From NCBI GenBank assembly GCA_035528995.1, contig DATKXO010000376.1:1-21557 (forward strand): 21,557 bases of DNA, read 5' to 3'. Numbering within the stretch: the stretch's first letter is position 1; each line of letters begins with the position of its first letter. Positions 1 to 7,108 of the stretch are shown here, piece after piece. A model generated the notes under the pieces. That model was not told where the DNA came from and searched no databases. It saw only the letters and a list, made by a program, of their open reading frames with translations. This stretch comes from DATKXO01 sp035528995. GTDB taxonomy: Bacteria > Planctomycetota > Phycisphaerae > UBA1845. The position numbers and the translations under genes are program-made.

Positions 1-409
1 TTCGCGAGGCCGACCCACACCAGGAGTCGGGTAGCGGGCCTTCGAGGCCGCGACCGGAGTGGACGCGGATTTCGCCCGACTCAACGGCCGACTTCGGCTT
101 GAGCGCGATCAGGGCGCCGTTTTCGGGGTCCGCCTGCCCCAGTTTCCACAGTTCCGCATGCCGCTGCACGAAGCCGAACCAGTCCTCGCCGTCCGTGGTG
201 GCAACGGTCAACACCTTGACCTGTGCGGTGGTCTTCTGTTCCAGCTCCCGGAGCCAGCCCTCCAGGGCGTTTTCGTATTGGGCGTCGATGACGTTGGCCC
301 GATCGACGACGAACGTGCCGGGGTCGGGAATGGTCACCTCGGCGCGGGCCGCGCCCGACACGAGCAACAAGGCGGCTGCGGTGAGCGGATAGCCGACCTT
401 ACAGCGCAT
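1..409 (-). CDS. TPM-domain exported protein (C-terminus beyond window)
   Basis: This frame is open from an ATG at 409 to the window edge, giving about 136 residues. Residues 1-23 form a typical signal peptide (short basic start, LTAAALLLVSGAARA, cleavage near ARA-E). The mature part reads as an N-terminal TPM (DUF477) domain: it has the FVVDRANVID opening, a central VKVLTVATTDGEDWFGFVQR strand-helix and the family hallmark SGRGLEGPLPDSW. TPM proteins are usually secreted or membrane-anchored, with proposed roles in envelope maintenance or photosystem repair; the biochemical function is not settled. The start overlaps the stop of the upstream gene by 11 bases (399-409), which suggests translational coupling in one operon. 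A C-terminal membrane segment, common in the family, would lie outside the window. Confidence 0.8.
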   Translation of the reverse strand, partial: MRCKVGYPLTAAALLLVSGAARAEVTIPDPGTFVVDRANVIDAQYENALEGWLRELEQKTTAQVKVLTVATTDGEDWFGFVQRHAELWKLGQADPENGALIALKPKSAVESGEIRVHSGRGLEGPLPDSWCGSASR

Positions 410-1139
410 TGACGATCTCCCCGACCGCCTCGACGTCGCGGTAGAGACCCTCGAACTCGGGCCAGCCGTGCGGGGCGCCCGTGTCCAGAGCCGCCTGCAC
501 ACCCCGCAGCTTGCGCTCTACTAGCCTCTCGACCTCGGCGACGACCTCGGCCCCGGGCCTGGCTTCCTTGACTCCCTTGAGCCACAGGAATCCCCGCAGC
601 GTCCGGACGAGAGCTGCGGTCACATCGGCCTCGACCGCGCTGATGGCCTTCTCGCGACCGACGGCCGCCAGCAATCCCTGCCGCATGCCGATCAGGATCA
701 CCTTGAGCTCGCGCTCGCATTGCAGCCGCATATGGCCGGCGTCAAAAACCAAATGCGTGAAGAAATCGTCGCCGAAGATGGTCAGGTGCTGCTGATGGAT
801 CTCGAGCAACTCCAGCGGGAATGTGTCCAGCGAGGCCCGGATGTACTCCGGCGTCATGATGAGCGGTGCGCTGATCCGGTCTTTGCCCAACCTGGCCCCG
901 TACTCGGCCAGACGGCGCAGGATGGCCAGATCGGCCGCATCCAGGACCAGTACGCTACGGACGGTGTGCCGCTTGGGGTCGAATCCCTCCGAGCCGGGAG
1001 CGGCGATGGCGCCGAAAAGCGTCAGCGCCTGGGCTCTGGCCCCGGCGATCTCGCGCACCAGTGCGGTGTAGCGCTGGATCGAGTCGTGGAAAGGGGCCGC
1101 CACCCGCTCCAGCCCGGTCGGTTTCTCCTTCTCCGTCAT
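399..1139 (-). CDS. Conserved protein of unknown function, possibly nucleotidyltransferase-like
   Basis: This codes for 246 residues. I chose the ATG at 1139 because GGAGG lies six bases upstream; the open frame continues further upstream but without such a site. There is no signal peptide or membrane segment, so the protein is probably cytoplasmic. The centre contains APLIMTPEYIRASLDTFPLE, then LEIHQQHLTIFGDDFF and LRLQCERELKVILIGMRQGLL. I associate this pattern with proteins loosely annotated as nucleotidyltransferase-like. However, the canonical GS-x-D-x-D catalytic motif is not evident, so an enzymatic role is unproven. The last third is helical and charged (EVVAEVERLVERKLRGVQ). It is transcribed just ahead of, and overlaps, the TPM-domain gene, so the two products may work together at the envelope; this is inference from context only. 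Confidence 0.75.
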   Translation of the reverse strand: MTEKEKPTGLERVAAPFHDSIQRYTALVREIAGARAQALTLFGAIAAPGSEGFDPKRHTVRSVLVLDAADLAILRRLAEYGARLGKDRISAPLIMTPEYIRASLDTFPLELLEIHQQHLTIFGDDFFTHLVFDAGHMRLQCERELKVILIGMRQGLLAAVGREKAISAVEADVTAALVRTLRGFLWLKGVKEARPGAEVVAEVERLVERKLRGVQAALDTGAPHGWPEFEGLYRDVEAVGEIVNAL

Positions 1140-1211
1140 GAAGCGCCTCCCGCGCATACCAGGCCCGTTTGCGTGCTCACTAGTACTTACCCCGGACGCA
1201 AAGGCCTCGCA

Positions 1212-1247
1212 AGTATAGAAACGGGGCAGATTTGGAACCGTGGTTCC
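1212..1247 (-). promoter_or_regulatory. Possible promoter and palindromic operator for the unknown/TPM gene pair
   Basis: On the minus strand TATACT (1212-1217) matches five of six bases of a -10 element, about 70 bases upstream of the ATG at 1139. Where the -35 should be there is no TTGACA-like hexamer. Instead there is a perfect palindrome, GGAACCGTGGTTCC (1234-1247). This could be the site of an activator or repressor. It could also be a weak hairpin at the end of the GH57 transcript, whose stop codon is about 65 bases upstream. Confidence 0.3.
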
Positions 1248-1312
1248 GGGAGTGCGCAGACCGGCAGCCTGAGGCCACCGCATGGCCGGGCGACGCGGGC
1301 GCCGCATCCGGA

Positions 1313-2782
1313 TCAGAAGTTGTTCTGCAGGATATCGGCTCCCCGGCGGCAGATCTCGCGGGCGTAGTCGGTCCAGCGGCCCTGGCCCCAGTAGCGGAAG
1401 CAACTCGTCTGGCTGATCAGAAGGTGGAGCAGAGCGCTGCGATACTGGGGGGAAGATGGATCAACGTCCTTTCCGTCGAGCGTCTGGTGGAACTTGGCGC
1501 TGAGCTGGTCCATCGGGTTGACGACGTTTTCGTAACCCTGCTCCCAACTGATGTTGTTCGTCCAGGAGCCGCCGTCGAGGTGGAAGTCGGGGACCTCGGC
1601 CTTGGCCGCCTCGACCGCGCGGTCCACGGCCTGGCGCCCGGCGCCCTCGACGCGCGACCAGATCGCGTGCTGGAAGATCGGCTGGATCGGGATGAAGTCC
1701 TGCGGTTTGACACCGGCCGCCTCGACCAGCTCGAGGTATTCCGTGCCGTTCAGGGCCACGACGCCTCTGTTGTCCAGCTCGGCCATCCGCCCCAGGTAGG
1801 CCTGTGGGAACTCGTTCATCATCACGCCGCCGTTTTCTCCGTCACCGATCTGAGTGACCAGGGGCGGGATGGCGACGCCGCCGAGTTCCTGCCGGTTCAA
1901 CGTTCGGGCCTCTCCCAGCGGCTGCATCTGGGCCACCAGTTTGTTGTCCGACCCTTGCGTCTTGACCAGTGCGGTGATGGAGACGGTGTCGCCGTCGCTG
2001 TTGCGCACCACCAGGCGATGTGGCAGGTGTGGCTGACGAAGGCCGGAGCCGTCGGGGTTCTCGACCGTGTGCTCCTGCACCAACAACCAGGTGTAGCCCG
2101 CATCGAGCAGTGCCTGGACGTAGAGGTATACGATATCGGGATCGTTGGGCAGGTGCATCTCCGGCGGGCTGAATCCACGGACCCGGGCCAGGGCTTCGGT
2201 CCCGAAGATGGCCGCGAAGTGTTCCTGCCAGGCGCGGATGTGCAGGGCGATGTCGGCCGGCGGCGTCGAGCTGACCACGGCGTGGCCCCACATCGTGCCC
2301 AACCACTCGACGTGGCGGCGGTACTTCGGATCGCAGCTCACGCCAACCAGCTTGTTGAGGATGTCCTGACGGCCCATCTGCTCCAGCCCCCACAGCAGAT
2401 TGCCGGAGTAGTCCAGCATGATCCTCGGGCTCTTGCCCTGGGCGACCAACCGGGGGACGAGCTCGGCCATCCGCTCGTAGCACCAGGCGAACGGTCCGGC
2501 ATTGTGACTGTCGTGTACGTCGGGATGCTCAACCATCCATTGCAGGTTGCCGATCAGGGCAGCCGTTTGCAGGTCGTCGCCACCGGCCGGGATGGTCGGT
2601 TGATGCATGTGCAGGGCCAGTGCAAACGCGGACTGCACGTCCGACGGATCGATATCGGTGTCGTCGAGGAAGACCGGATCAGCAGCCAGGGCCGCCTCCT
2701 CTATTGCGTTCCAGTGGCCGCAGATGTTGGGTAGGCCGTCAACGATTGAATCCAGCCCTGCCGTCGTCGGAACCGTCGTCAT
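1313..2782 (-). CDS. Glycoside hydrolase family 57 protein
   Basis: This codes for 489 residues. I chose the ATG at 2782 because GGAG precedes it by eight bases; a GTG nine bases upstream is in frame but has its GGAG directly adjacent. The fold is recognisable as GH57, a retaining alpha-glucan hydrolase/transferase family. It shows the N-terminal ALHMHQP motif (HQP at residues 60-62), GFSPPEMHLP around residue 203 with Glu208 a candidate catalytic residue, and IGDGENGGVMMNEF near residue 312 with Asp314 a candidate acid/base. The protein lacks a signal peptide, so it probably acts on cytoplasmic alpha-glucan such as glycogen. No other glycogen genes are nearby. The exact reaction (amylase, branching enzyme or 4-alpha-glucanotransferase) cannot be read from the sequence. 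The long frames on the opposite strand are shadows. Confidence 0.88.
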   Translation of the reverse strand: MTTVPTTAGLDSIVDGLPNICGHWNAIEEAALAADPVFLDDTDIDPSDVQSAFALALHMHQPTIPAGGDDLQTAALIGNLQWMVEHPDVHDSHNAGPFAWCYERMAELVPRLVAQGKSPRIMLDYSGNLLWGLEQMGRQDILNKLVGVSCDPKYRRHVEWLGTMWGHAVVSSTPPADIALHIRAWQEHFAAIFGTEALARVRGFSPPEMHLPNDPDIVYLYVQALLDAGYTWLLVQEHTVENPDGSGLRQPHLPHRLVVRNSDGDTVSITALVKTQGSDNKLVAQMQPLGEARTLNRQELGGVAIPPLVTQIGDGENGGVMMNEFPQAYLGRMAELDNRGVVALNGTEYLELVEAAGVKPQDFIPIQPIFQHAIWSRVEGAGRQAVDRAVEAAKAEVPDFHLDGGSWTNNISWEQGYENVVNPMDQLSAKFHQTLDGKDVDPSSPQYRSALLHLLISQTSCFRYWGQGRWTDYAREICRRGADILQNNF

Positions 2783-3253
2783 ACGGTGCACTCCATACCT
2801 GCCTTGGGATACTTACCAGCGTGGTCCTGCGGAAAGCCCGAACGTCGAAGTTTTATAGGCCCCACAGACCCACAGTTCAAGGAATCGCGCGTGGTTCCCC
2901 CAAGGCCCCCCGCGTACGGTCCCGGCACATCGGCTGACGGTCGATCCCCCCGCTACGAAGGCGGAGTGAGCGCCGCCCCACCACGGTATTTCCATCGTCG
3001 TCCATCCGGCGTCGATTTAGCTTGGCCCGTCCATCTCCATTCTTCCCGTCGAAAACACCCGATTCCACTGATTTCCGGACCGTGGACGCGCCTCTGATCG
3101 GGCGCCTTCCGCCGGCAGGTGATCGGTAGATTGTGGCCAAGGGCAGGCGTAGAATTCGGCATACCTTGGGAGGTGGTCACCGCGGACCTCAGGACACCGC
3201 GGCGACAGGTTCCAAACGGGGGGGATAGAGCCATTTCTTCGACCAGCGACACG
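2783..3253. other. Divergent intergenic region between GH57 gene and lipoprotein gene
   Basis: This stretch of about 470 bases holds the GH57 promoter near its left end. No convincing gene is present: open frames here lack ribosome-binding sites and protein-like composition. Towards the plus-strand lipoprotein there is a TAGAAT (3150-3155), a good -10 match, but no -35 at proper spacing. No RNA gene or terminator was recognised. Confidence 0.5.
2852..2880 (-). promoter_or_regulatory. Sigma-70-like promoter of the GH57 gene
   Basis: On the minus strand TTGAAC (2875-2880, four of six matches to TTGACA) is separated by exactly 17 bases from TATAAA (2852-2857, five of six matches to TATAAT). Transcription would start near 2845, leaving a leader of about 60 bases before the ATG at 2782. 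The AT-rich hexamer stands out in GC-rich surroundings. Confidence 0.6.
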
Positions 3254-3763
3254 ATGAAGCGCAACGTGCTGTACCGGCTGATCGCCGCAGGAGCGCTGCC
3301 GGCCTGGGCGGGTCTGTTGATGCTCGGAGGATGCGGCGTCCAGTCGCCGTTCTCGGGCGGCGGCGCAGCAGAGCCGGCCCCGGCCCTGCCATTGATCGCC
3401 GCCTACGAGGCGGAGGGGGGCGACCGGTCCGTGATCTTCCTCGAGCTGGGCACAGCACTGGAGGACAGGTACGCCGAACTGGCCGACGACCTGGCCGGCG
3501 AGTTCGACGTGGACGTTCTGCCGGTCGAGTCGGCCTTTCGCGGTGACCTGAACCTGCCGGCACTGACCCCGATCGATCCCGAGACGGGATCAGTCGGCGT
3601 CAGCCTGACGCTCGAGGAGATGCTCCCGATCGAGGACGGCCAGTACGAGGCCACGGTCCGCTATGCCCGTAGCGGTCTGGACGGCGGAAGCGTGACGTTC
3701 ATTCTCGAGCAGCAAGACACCGACTGGGTGATTGTCGAGCGGTTTTACGGCGAGCGGGCCTGA
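3254..3763 (+). CDS. Small lipoprotein of unknown function
   Basis: This codes for 169 residues from the ATG at 3254. I chose this start because it places a classic lipoprotein signal at the N-terminus: MKRNVLYRLIAAG, a hydrophobic stretch, then LMLGGC with the lipidated cysteine at residue 27. The open frame extends upstream to 3119, but that part is not protein-like. A ribosome-binding site is weak. After a short Gly/Ala/Pro linker, the mature domain is acidic and predicted to be mostly beta. It ends in a segment (YEATVRYARSGLDGGSVTFILEQQDTDWVIVERFYGERA) that resembles the last strands of small cystatin/NTF2-like export domains. I do not recognise the family. It is followed 130 bases later by another lipoprotein gene on the same strand. 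Confidence 0.72.
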   Translation: MKRNVLYRLIAAGALPAWAGLLMLGGCGVQSPFSGGGAAEPAPALPLIAAYEAEGGDRSVIFLELGTALEDRYAELADDLAGEFDVDVLPVESAFRGDLNLPALTPIDPETGSVGVSLTLEEMLPIEDGQYEATVRYARSGLDGGSVTFILEQQDTDWVIVERFYGERA

Positions 3764-3893
3764 GTCCATTCAATCTGTTGCACCTTTCGCACCACCGCGC
3801 CAAGACGTATAGTGCGCCTGCACGGGAGCCCGGCACCGGCGGAGGTTGCGGTCACCTCTGCGGCCTGTCTCCCGGAACCGGAAAGGATTCACT

Positions 3894-4247
3894 ATGCGCG
3901 CATCACTCTGGATTCCGTGCGGACTGCTCGTCGCGGCGCTGGTGGCTATGCTGCCCGCCGTGATCGGTTGCGAGTTCCTGGCCGAAGCTCTCACCGCCAA
4001 CCTCAACGACAACGCCGCCGGGACTGACGAGTGCGTCGCCCTGGGCGACTGTCCCGCCGGGCAATACTGCCGCTTCGATGACGGAACCTGCGACGAGGCC
4101 GACCGACTCGGCGAGTGCGACGACATCCCGGCCACCTGCGCCGCGATCACCGACCCGGTTTGCGGCTGCGACAACCAGACCTACGACAACCCCTGCGAGG
4201 CCGCCCGCGCCGGCGAATCCATCGACTCCGAGGGCGAATGCGGGTAG
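3894..4247 (+). CDS. Kazal-domain lipoprotein (putative protease inhibitor)
   Basis: This codes for 117 residues. The ATG at 3894 has AAAGGA six bases upstream. Residues 1-25 are a signal with a lipobox AVIGC, placing lipidated Cys26 at the mature N-terminus. Two cysteine-rich modules follow. The first has Cys47, 53, 59 and 66 (CVALGDCPAGQYCRFDDGTC), a short EGF/granulin-like knot. The second is a Kazal-type module with Cys75, 82, 90, 92, 101 and 116 and the diagnostic DPVCGCDNQTYDNPCEA. Kazal domains inhibit serine proteases by a substrate-like loop; this one would be displayed on the envelope surface or in the periplasm. The target is unknown. An isolated TATAGT (3808-3813) upstream could be a -10 element, although no fitting -35 was found. 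Confidence 0.82.
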   Translation: MRASLWIPCGLLVAALVAMLPAVIGCEFLAEALTANLNDNAAGTDECVALGDCPAGQYCRFDDGTCDEADRLGECDDIPATCAAITDPVCGCDNQTYDNPCEAARAGESIDSEGECG

Positions 4248-4565
4248 TCCAAGCGGGGCGCTGATCACAGCACTGGAGGGGCGTCGGTGGACGGGCGTCC
4301 GCTGTTTGCGGGAGTCGCGGTCACTGTTCCTTTTACAGAATCAGAACCGGATTCTCGACGACGCACGCCAATCGCGCGCCGGACTGACACCCGGGCCCTG
4401 AAGCAACTCGCTCCCCGATCAGGAGCCGAATCGCGCGAATCAACTGCAGGTAAACGCCACGATCTGCGGAGCACCGGCCCACAAGTGCCTGCCGCACCGT
4501 GACTTGTCAGATCGAGCGACGGACGCCGGAGCTTCCCTTGCTCGGCGCTCGGCTCACCGGTAAGA
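4248..4565. other. Intergenic region, no gene seen
   Basis: This stretch of about 320 bases separates the Kazal lipoprotein from the next plus-strand gene. The only structure noted is a 6-bp inverted repeat AGAATC-N7-GATTCT (4337-4355) in a locally AT-richer patch. It has no U-tract, so I do not call it a terminator. Open frames here look like composition artefacts. Confidence 0.4.
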
Positions 4566-5597
4566 ATGGCCGCCATGCTCCTGTCCGGCATCCGCGTTCA
4601 TGACACAGCCGATTGCCCTGAATCCCTGGCCTGGGCCCTGCACGCCGTCTTCCGCTGGGCCGGGCGGGAGGTTCCCTACGGCAGCCTGGCGGCCGTCCTG
4701 GGCCTTCCCTTCCTGACCACCTCCACGGGGCGGGACGATGACTGCCTCGGTGAGTGGGCCGCCCACGGACGGGATCTGCTTCTGCCCGAGGCGGGCGCGG
4801 GCCTGGGCTTGCGGCTGCGAGACATGCATCCGCCGGACGCCGCTCGCGGCCTGGACCGGGCGCCCGAATTCGCCCAGCACTTTGAGGCCAGCTATCTACC
4901 ACTCGTCCTTCGTGCGGTAGAGCACAACCAGCCGGTCCTGGCCTGGCAGGGCTGGCCCGGCGACCGGCGGATGACGTGGGGCGTGATCACCGAGGCCGGT
5001 GAATCCGGTATCGGCCTGGCCGGTACAACTGTCCGATCCGGAGGTCAAGCGGTCCCGCTGGTCAGCCCGCCGCTGCAGCTTTACGCGATCGAGGAGGTCG
5101 CCCGGCAGCAGCCGAAGGAGGGCGAAATGCTGCGTTTTGCCGTCGCGGCGGCCCATCGCGTCCTACACGATCCCGTGGGCCGATGCTGCGGCGTCCTGAC
5201 TGGGGCCGCCGCCTACGACATGTGGGCGAACCGGCTGGAACGCAATGCCGTCTGCCCGCACGACGGAGGCAAGTCCGGACGCTGTCACAGCCTTTTGGCC
5301 GGCTCGGTGATCGGCTCGCGGAAGTCGGCCGTCGAGTACCTGAGGCGTGCCCTGCGGCTCGTCCAGCCTGACGGGCGCCCGGTGGTGGACGCCTTGATCG
5401 CCTCCTTGCATGGGCAAATCGACGCTTTGGCGTCAGGCCTCCATCAGGACCGTGTCCGGAACCTGATTCGAACGCCGGTGGGCCGGGCCTCGCTGGCCGC
5501 CACCGTCCGAGCCGTTCGCGACCTGGAGCAGCCGATGGGGGCCACAATCGCCGAACTGAGCGACCGGATCGGCGTCGCCGGCCGCGGAAACTTCTGA
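4566..5597 (+). CDS. Conserved hypothetical protein, possible papain-fold (BtrH_N/C39-like) relative
   Basis: This codes for 343 residues from the ATG at 4566; a second ATG nine bases later is equally possible, and neither has a strong ribosome-binding site. There is no signal peptide or membrane segment. The N-terminal half (DCPESLAWALHAVFRWAG, then about 100 residues later PVLAWQGWPGDRRMTWGVIT) resembles the layout of BtrH N-terminal or C39-like papain-fold domains: Cys17 starts a helix, and a later strand pair would carry the His. Here the His position appears replaced (MTWGV), so catalysis is doubtful. The second half contains CCGVLTGAAAYDMWANRLE and a cysteine-rich CPHDGGKSGRCH segment, then amphipathic helices. 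I do not recognise a defined family, and the fold suggestion is tentative. Confidence 0.7.
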   Translation: MAAMLLSGIRVHDTADCPESLAWALHAVFRWAGREVPYGSLAAVLGLPFLTTSTGRDDDCLGEWAAHGRDLLLPEAGAGLGLRLRDMHPPDAARGLDRAPEFAQHFEASYLPLVLRAVEHNQPVLAWQGWPGDRRMTWGVITEAGESGIGLAGTTVRSGGQAVPLVSPPLQLYAIEEVARQQPKEGEMLRFAVAAAHRVLHDPVGRCCGVLTGAAAYDMWANRLERNAVCPHDGGKSGRCHSLLAGSVIGSRKSAVEYLRRALRLVQPDGRPVVDALIASLHGQIDALASGLHQDRVRNLIRTPVGRASLAATVRAVRDLEQPMGATIAELSDRIGVAGRGNF

Positions 5598-5633
5598 CGC
5601 CCCTTTTTCCTGCTGTAGACTAGCCATCAGGAC

Positions 5634-5662
5634 TTGACACGCCCGGGAGGAATCGAAAGAAT
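5634..5662 (+). promoter_or_regulatory. Sigma-70-like promoter in the gene-free region
   Basis: A perfect TTGACA (5634-5639) is followed after exactly 17 bases by AAGAAT (5657-5662, four of six matches). Transcription would begin near 5669. The nearest plus-strand coding start is 290 bases downstream, beyond two hairpins, so the promoter probably serves a short non-coding RNA or a structured leader. Confidence 0.5.
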
Positions 5663-5668
5663 AGGAAG

Positions 5669-5798
5669 GTCCCCATAGCATAAGAGAGGGCGTTCCGGTT
5701 TCTAAGCTGTTGACTCTGTAGTTCTTTAAATAGCCCACTTGCCGGCCCAACCCCCATGGGTCGGCTACCCCAAGGCCCGGCACCACCCCGCCGGGCCT
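5669..5798 (+). ncRNA. Candidate small non-coding RNA (or structured leader)
   Basis: The unit begins just after a sigma-70-like promoter. It contains an AT-rich segment with GTTCTTTAAA (5721-5730), which resembles the boxA element of antiterminated RNAs. It continues with a 9-bp hairpin GCCGGCCCA-N7-TGGGTCGGC (5741-5765, one G-U pair) and ends in an 8-9 bp perfect hairpin (5773-5798). I recognise no known RNA family; it is not tRNA, RNase P, tmRNA or SRP RNA by motif. It could instead be the leader of the UroD-family gene or part of the tail of the upstream gene's message. Confidence 0.35.
5773..5798 (+). terminator. Hairpin, possible intrinsic terminator
   Basis: GGCCCGGC (5774-5781) pairs perfectly with GCCGGGCC (5790-5797) around an 8-base loop, and A5773-T5798 extends the stem to nine pairs. 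TACTTCATT follows, which is only a weak U-tract. In GC-rich genomes such stems often serve as terminators. Confidence 0.45.
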
Positions 5799-5958
5799 AC
5801 TTCATTGCCCTCGATCACCGGACCAACCATTTCATCAGCGTCGGCGGCCGACTGCATCTGCGAGGTTCCCCGGCATAACGGGGGCTGCTGCGCGGGTTCG
5901 GATCCCGACCCGGTGCACGCAGTTGCCGGTCCGCCCCCGTTTGCCTACAGTTTTCGCG

Positions 5959-6951
5959 ATGAGTTCGTCCGAAAAAACCGAGCGTGTGATGGCCGTCCTC
6001 GAGGGCCGGCGTCCAGACCGGATGCCGGTCAGCTTCTGGCATCACTTCGACGCCCACCAGTGGTTTGGGCCGCCGGCGGTGGAGGCCCACCTCGACCTGC
6101 TGGCAGCCTACGATCTCGACTTTCTCAAGGTGATGAACGACAACGGCTATCCCGGACCCGGGCCCATCCGTACGGTGAAGGACCTCGATGCCCTCACCGT
6201 TCTCAACGGCGACGAGCCGGAGTTCGCCAGACAGTTGGAACTGATCGAGGCGCTGGCCGGCCAACTCTCCGGGCGCGTGCTGATGGCCACCACCATCTTC
6301 AACGCCTGGGCCACGCTTCGGCACCTGGTGAAGACGACCAAGCAACACCCCAGCCCACCTCGGCTGAAGGGTACCGAGGAGCAGCCCGATCGGTTGCTGA
6401 CCGAGTTCCTGGCCGAAGACCGGCAGGCCGTCGCTCGTGCGGTCGAGGTCGTCGGCGAGTCACTGGCCCGCTTCGCCGCGCGCTGCCTCGAGGCCGGCGC
6501 CGACGGGATCTTCCTGTCCGTGCGCGATGACTGGGTCGATACGGAAGCGAACGGTCCCGGATCATACGATCAGATCGTCCGCGGCTCGGACTTACGGATT
6601 CTCGAGGCCGCCGCGGGCGGGCGATTCAACCTGCTTCACGTGTGCGGGTGCGCGGTCAACTTCGACGCCTTCGCTCAGTATCCGGTCCAGGCGATCAACT
6701 GGGCGGATCGCTCGGCCGGCCCATCGATCGCCGAGGTCACCGATCGAGTGAAGCCGGCCGTTTGCGGCGGGGTGGACAACCTCGAGCTGCTGCCCAACGG
6801 CACGCCCGAGCAGTGCGCCGACCAGGTTCGCGACGCCGTCGCCCAGGCGGGGAGTCGGCCCCTGCTGATCGGCCCCGGCTGCACGTTCGACCCACGGCGC
6901 GTACCTCCGCAGAACCTCCAGGCGGTCTGCCAGGCCGCCCGCACCACCTGA
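5959..6951 (+). CDS. UroD/MtaA-family protein, probable zinc-dependent methyltransferase type
   Basis: This codes for 330 residues from the ATG at 5959 (MSSSEKTERVMAVLEGRRPDR). The opening, with MAVLEGRRPDRMPVSFW, is typical of the uroporphyrinogen decarboxylase superfamily. The heme enzyme HemE decarboxylates uroporphyrinogen III. Relatives such as MtaA, MtbA and CmuA instead transfer methyl groups using a zinc held by an His-x-Cys motif and a distant Cys. This protein has LLHVCGC (His227, Cys229) and GPGCTF (Cys308), which fits the zinc-type relatives better than HemE. The middle has GADGIFLSVRDDW and INWADRSAGPSIAEV. No corrinoid protein or methyltransferase partner is encoded nearby, so substrate and acceptor are unknown. 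No good ribosome-binding site is visible; an in-frame extension to 5923 is less protein-like. Confidence 0.85.
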   Translation: MSSSEKTERVMAVLEGRRPDRMPVSFWHHFDAHQWFGPPAVEAHLDLLAAYDLDFLKVMNDNGYPGPGPIRTVKDLDALTVLNGDEPEFARQLELIEALAGQLSGRVLMATTIFNAWATLRHLVKTTKQHPSPPRLKGTEEQPDRLLTEFLAEDRQAVARAVEVVGESLARFAARCLEAGADGIFLSVRDDWVDTEANGPGSYDQIVRGSDLRILEAAAGGRFNLLHVCGCAVNFDAFAQYPVQAINWADRSAGPSIAEVTDRVKPAVCGGVDNLELLPNGTPEQCADQVRDAVAQAGSRPLLIGPGCTFDPRRVPPQNLQAVCQAARTT

Positions 6952-7018
6952 ACCGGTCAAGAGACGGTCACAGGACAGGGCCACCGCGTGACGGCATGTC
7001 ACCTGTGCGCTGAGGAAG

Positions 7019-7052
7019 CGGGCGGTCCGCCGCGATGCGAACGGACCGCCCG
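7019..7052. terminator. Strong hairpin between convergent genes
   Basis: An 11-bp perfect stem (7019-7029 with 7042-7052, CGGGCGGTCCG and its complement) encloses a 12-base loop. It lies between the stops of the plus-strand UroD-family gene (6951) and the minus-strand Asp-box gene (7109), so it can serve both. Neither side has a true U-tract, so it may act as a stabilising or rho-assisted end. Confidence 0.6.
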
Positions 7053-7108
7053 GTAGACAGTCGTATGTTGTCGGCCTGGGGTGCAGCGCCGTGTCTGCGC
7101 CGGGTCCG

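Larger units (their letters stand above)
5598..5958. other. Gene-free region with promoter and several hairpins
   Basis: This region of about 360 bases has no convincing protein gene. It contains a candidate small RNA unit (5634-5798), described separately, and a further hairpin CCCCG-GCATAA-CGGGG (5868-5883) between it and the UroD-family start at 5959. The first 150 bases are noticeably more AT-rich than the surroundings. Confidence 0.5.

Noticed and set aside
1232..2734. 500-codon plus-strand frame opposite the GH57 gene.
   Set aside because: It is a shadow frame of a recognisable enzyme, with no domain or ribosome-binding site of its own.
3119..3253. Upstream extension of the lipoprotein gene from a GTG at 3119.
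   Set aside because: The extension would bury the lipoprotein signal sequence, and its composition is not protein-like.
5893..5907. T-arm-like CGGG-TTCGGAT-CCCG suggesting a tRNA.
   Set aside because: No acceptor, D or 7-base anticodon loop arms could be found around it.
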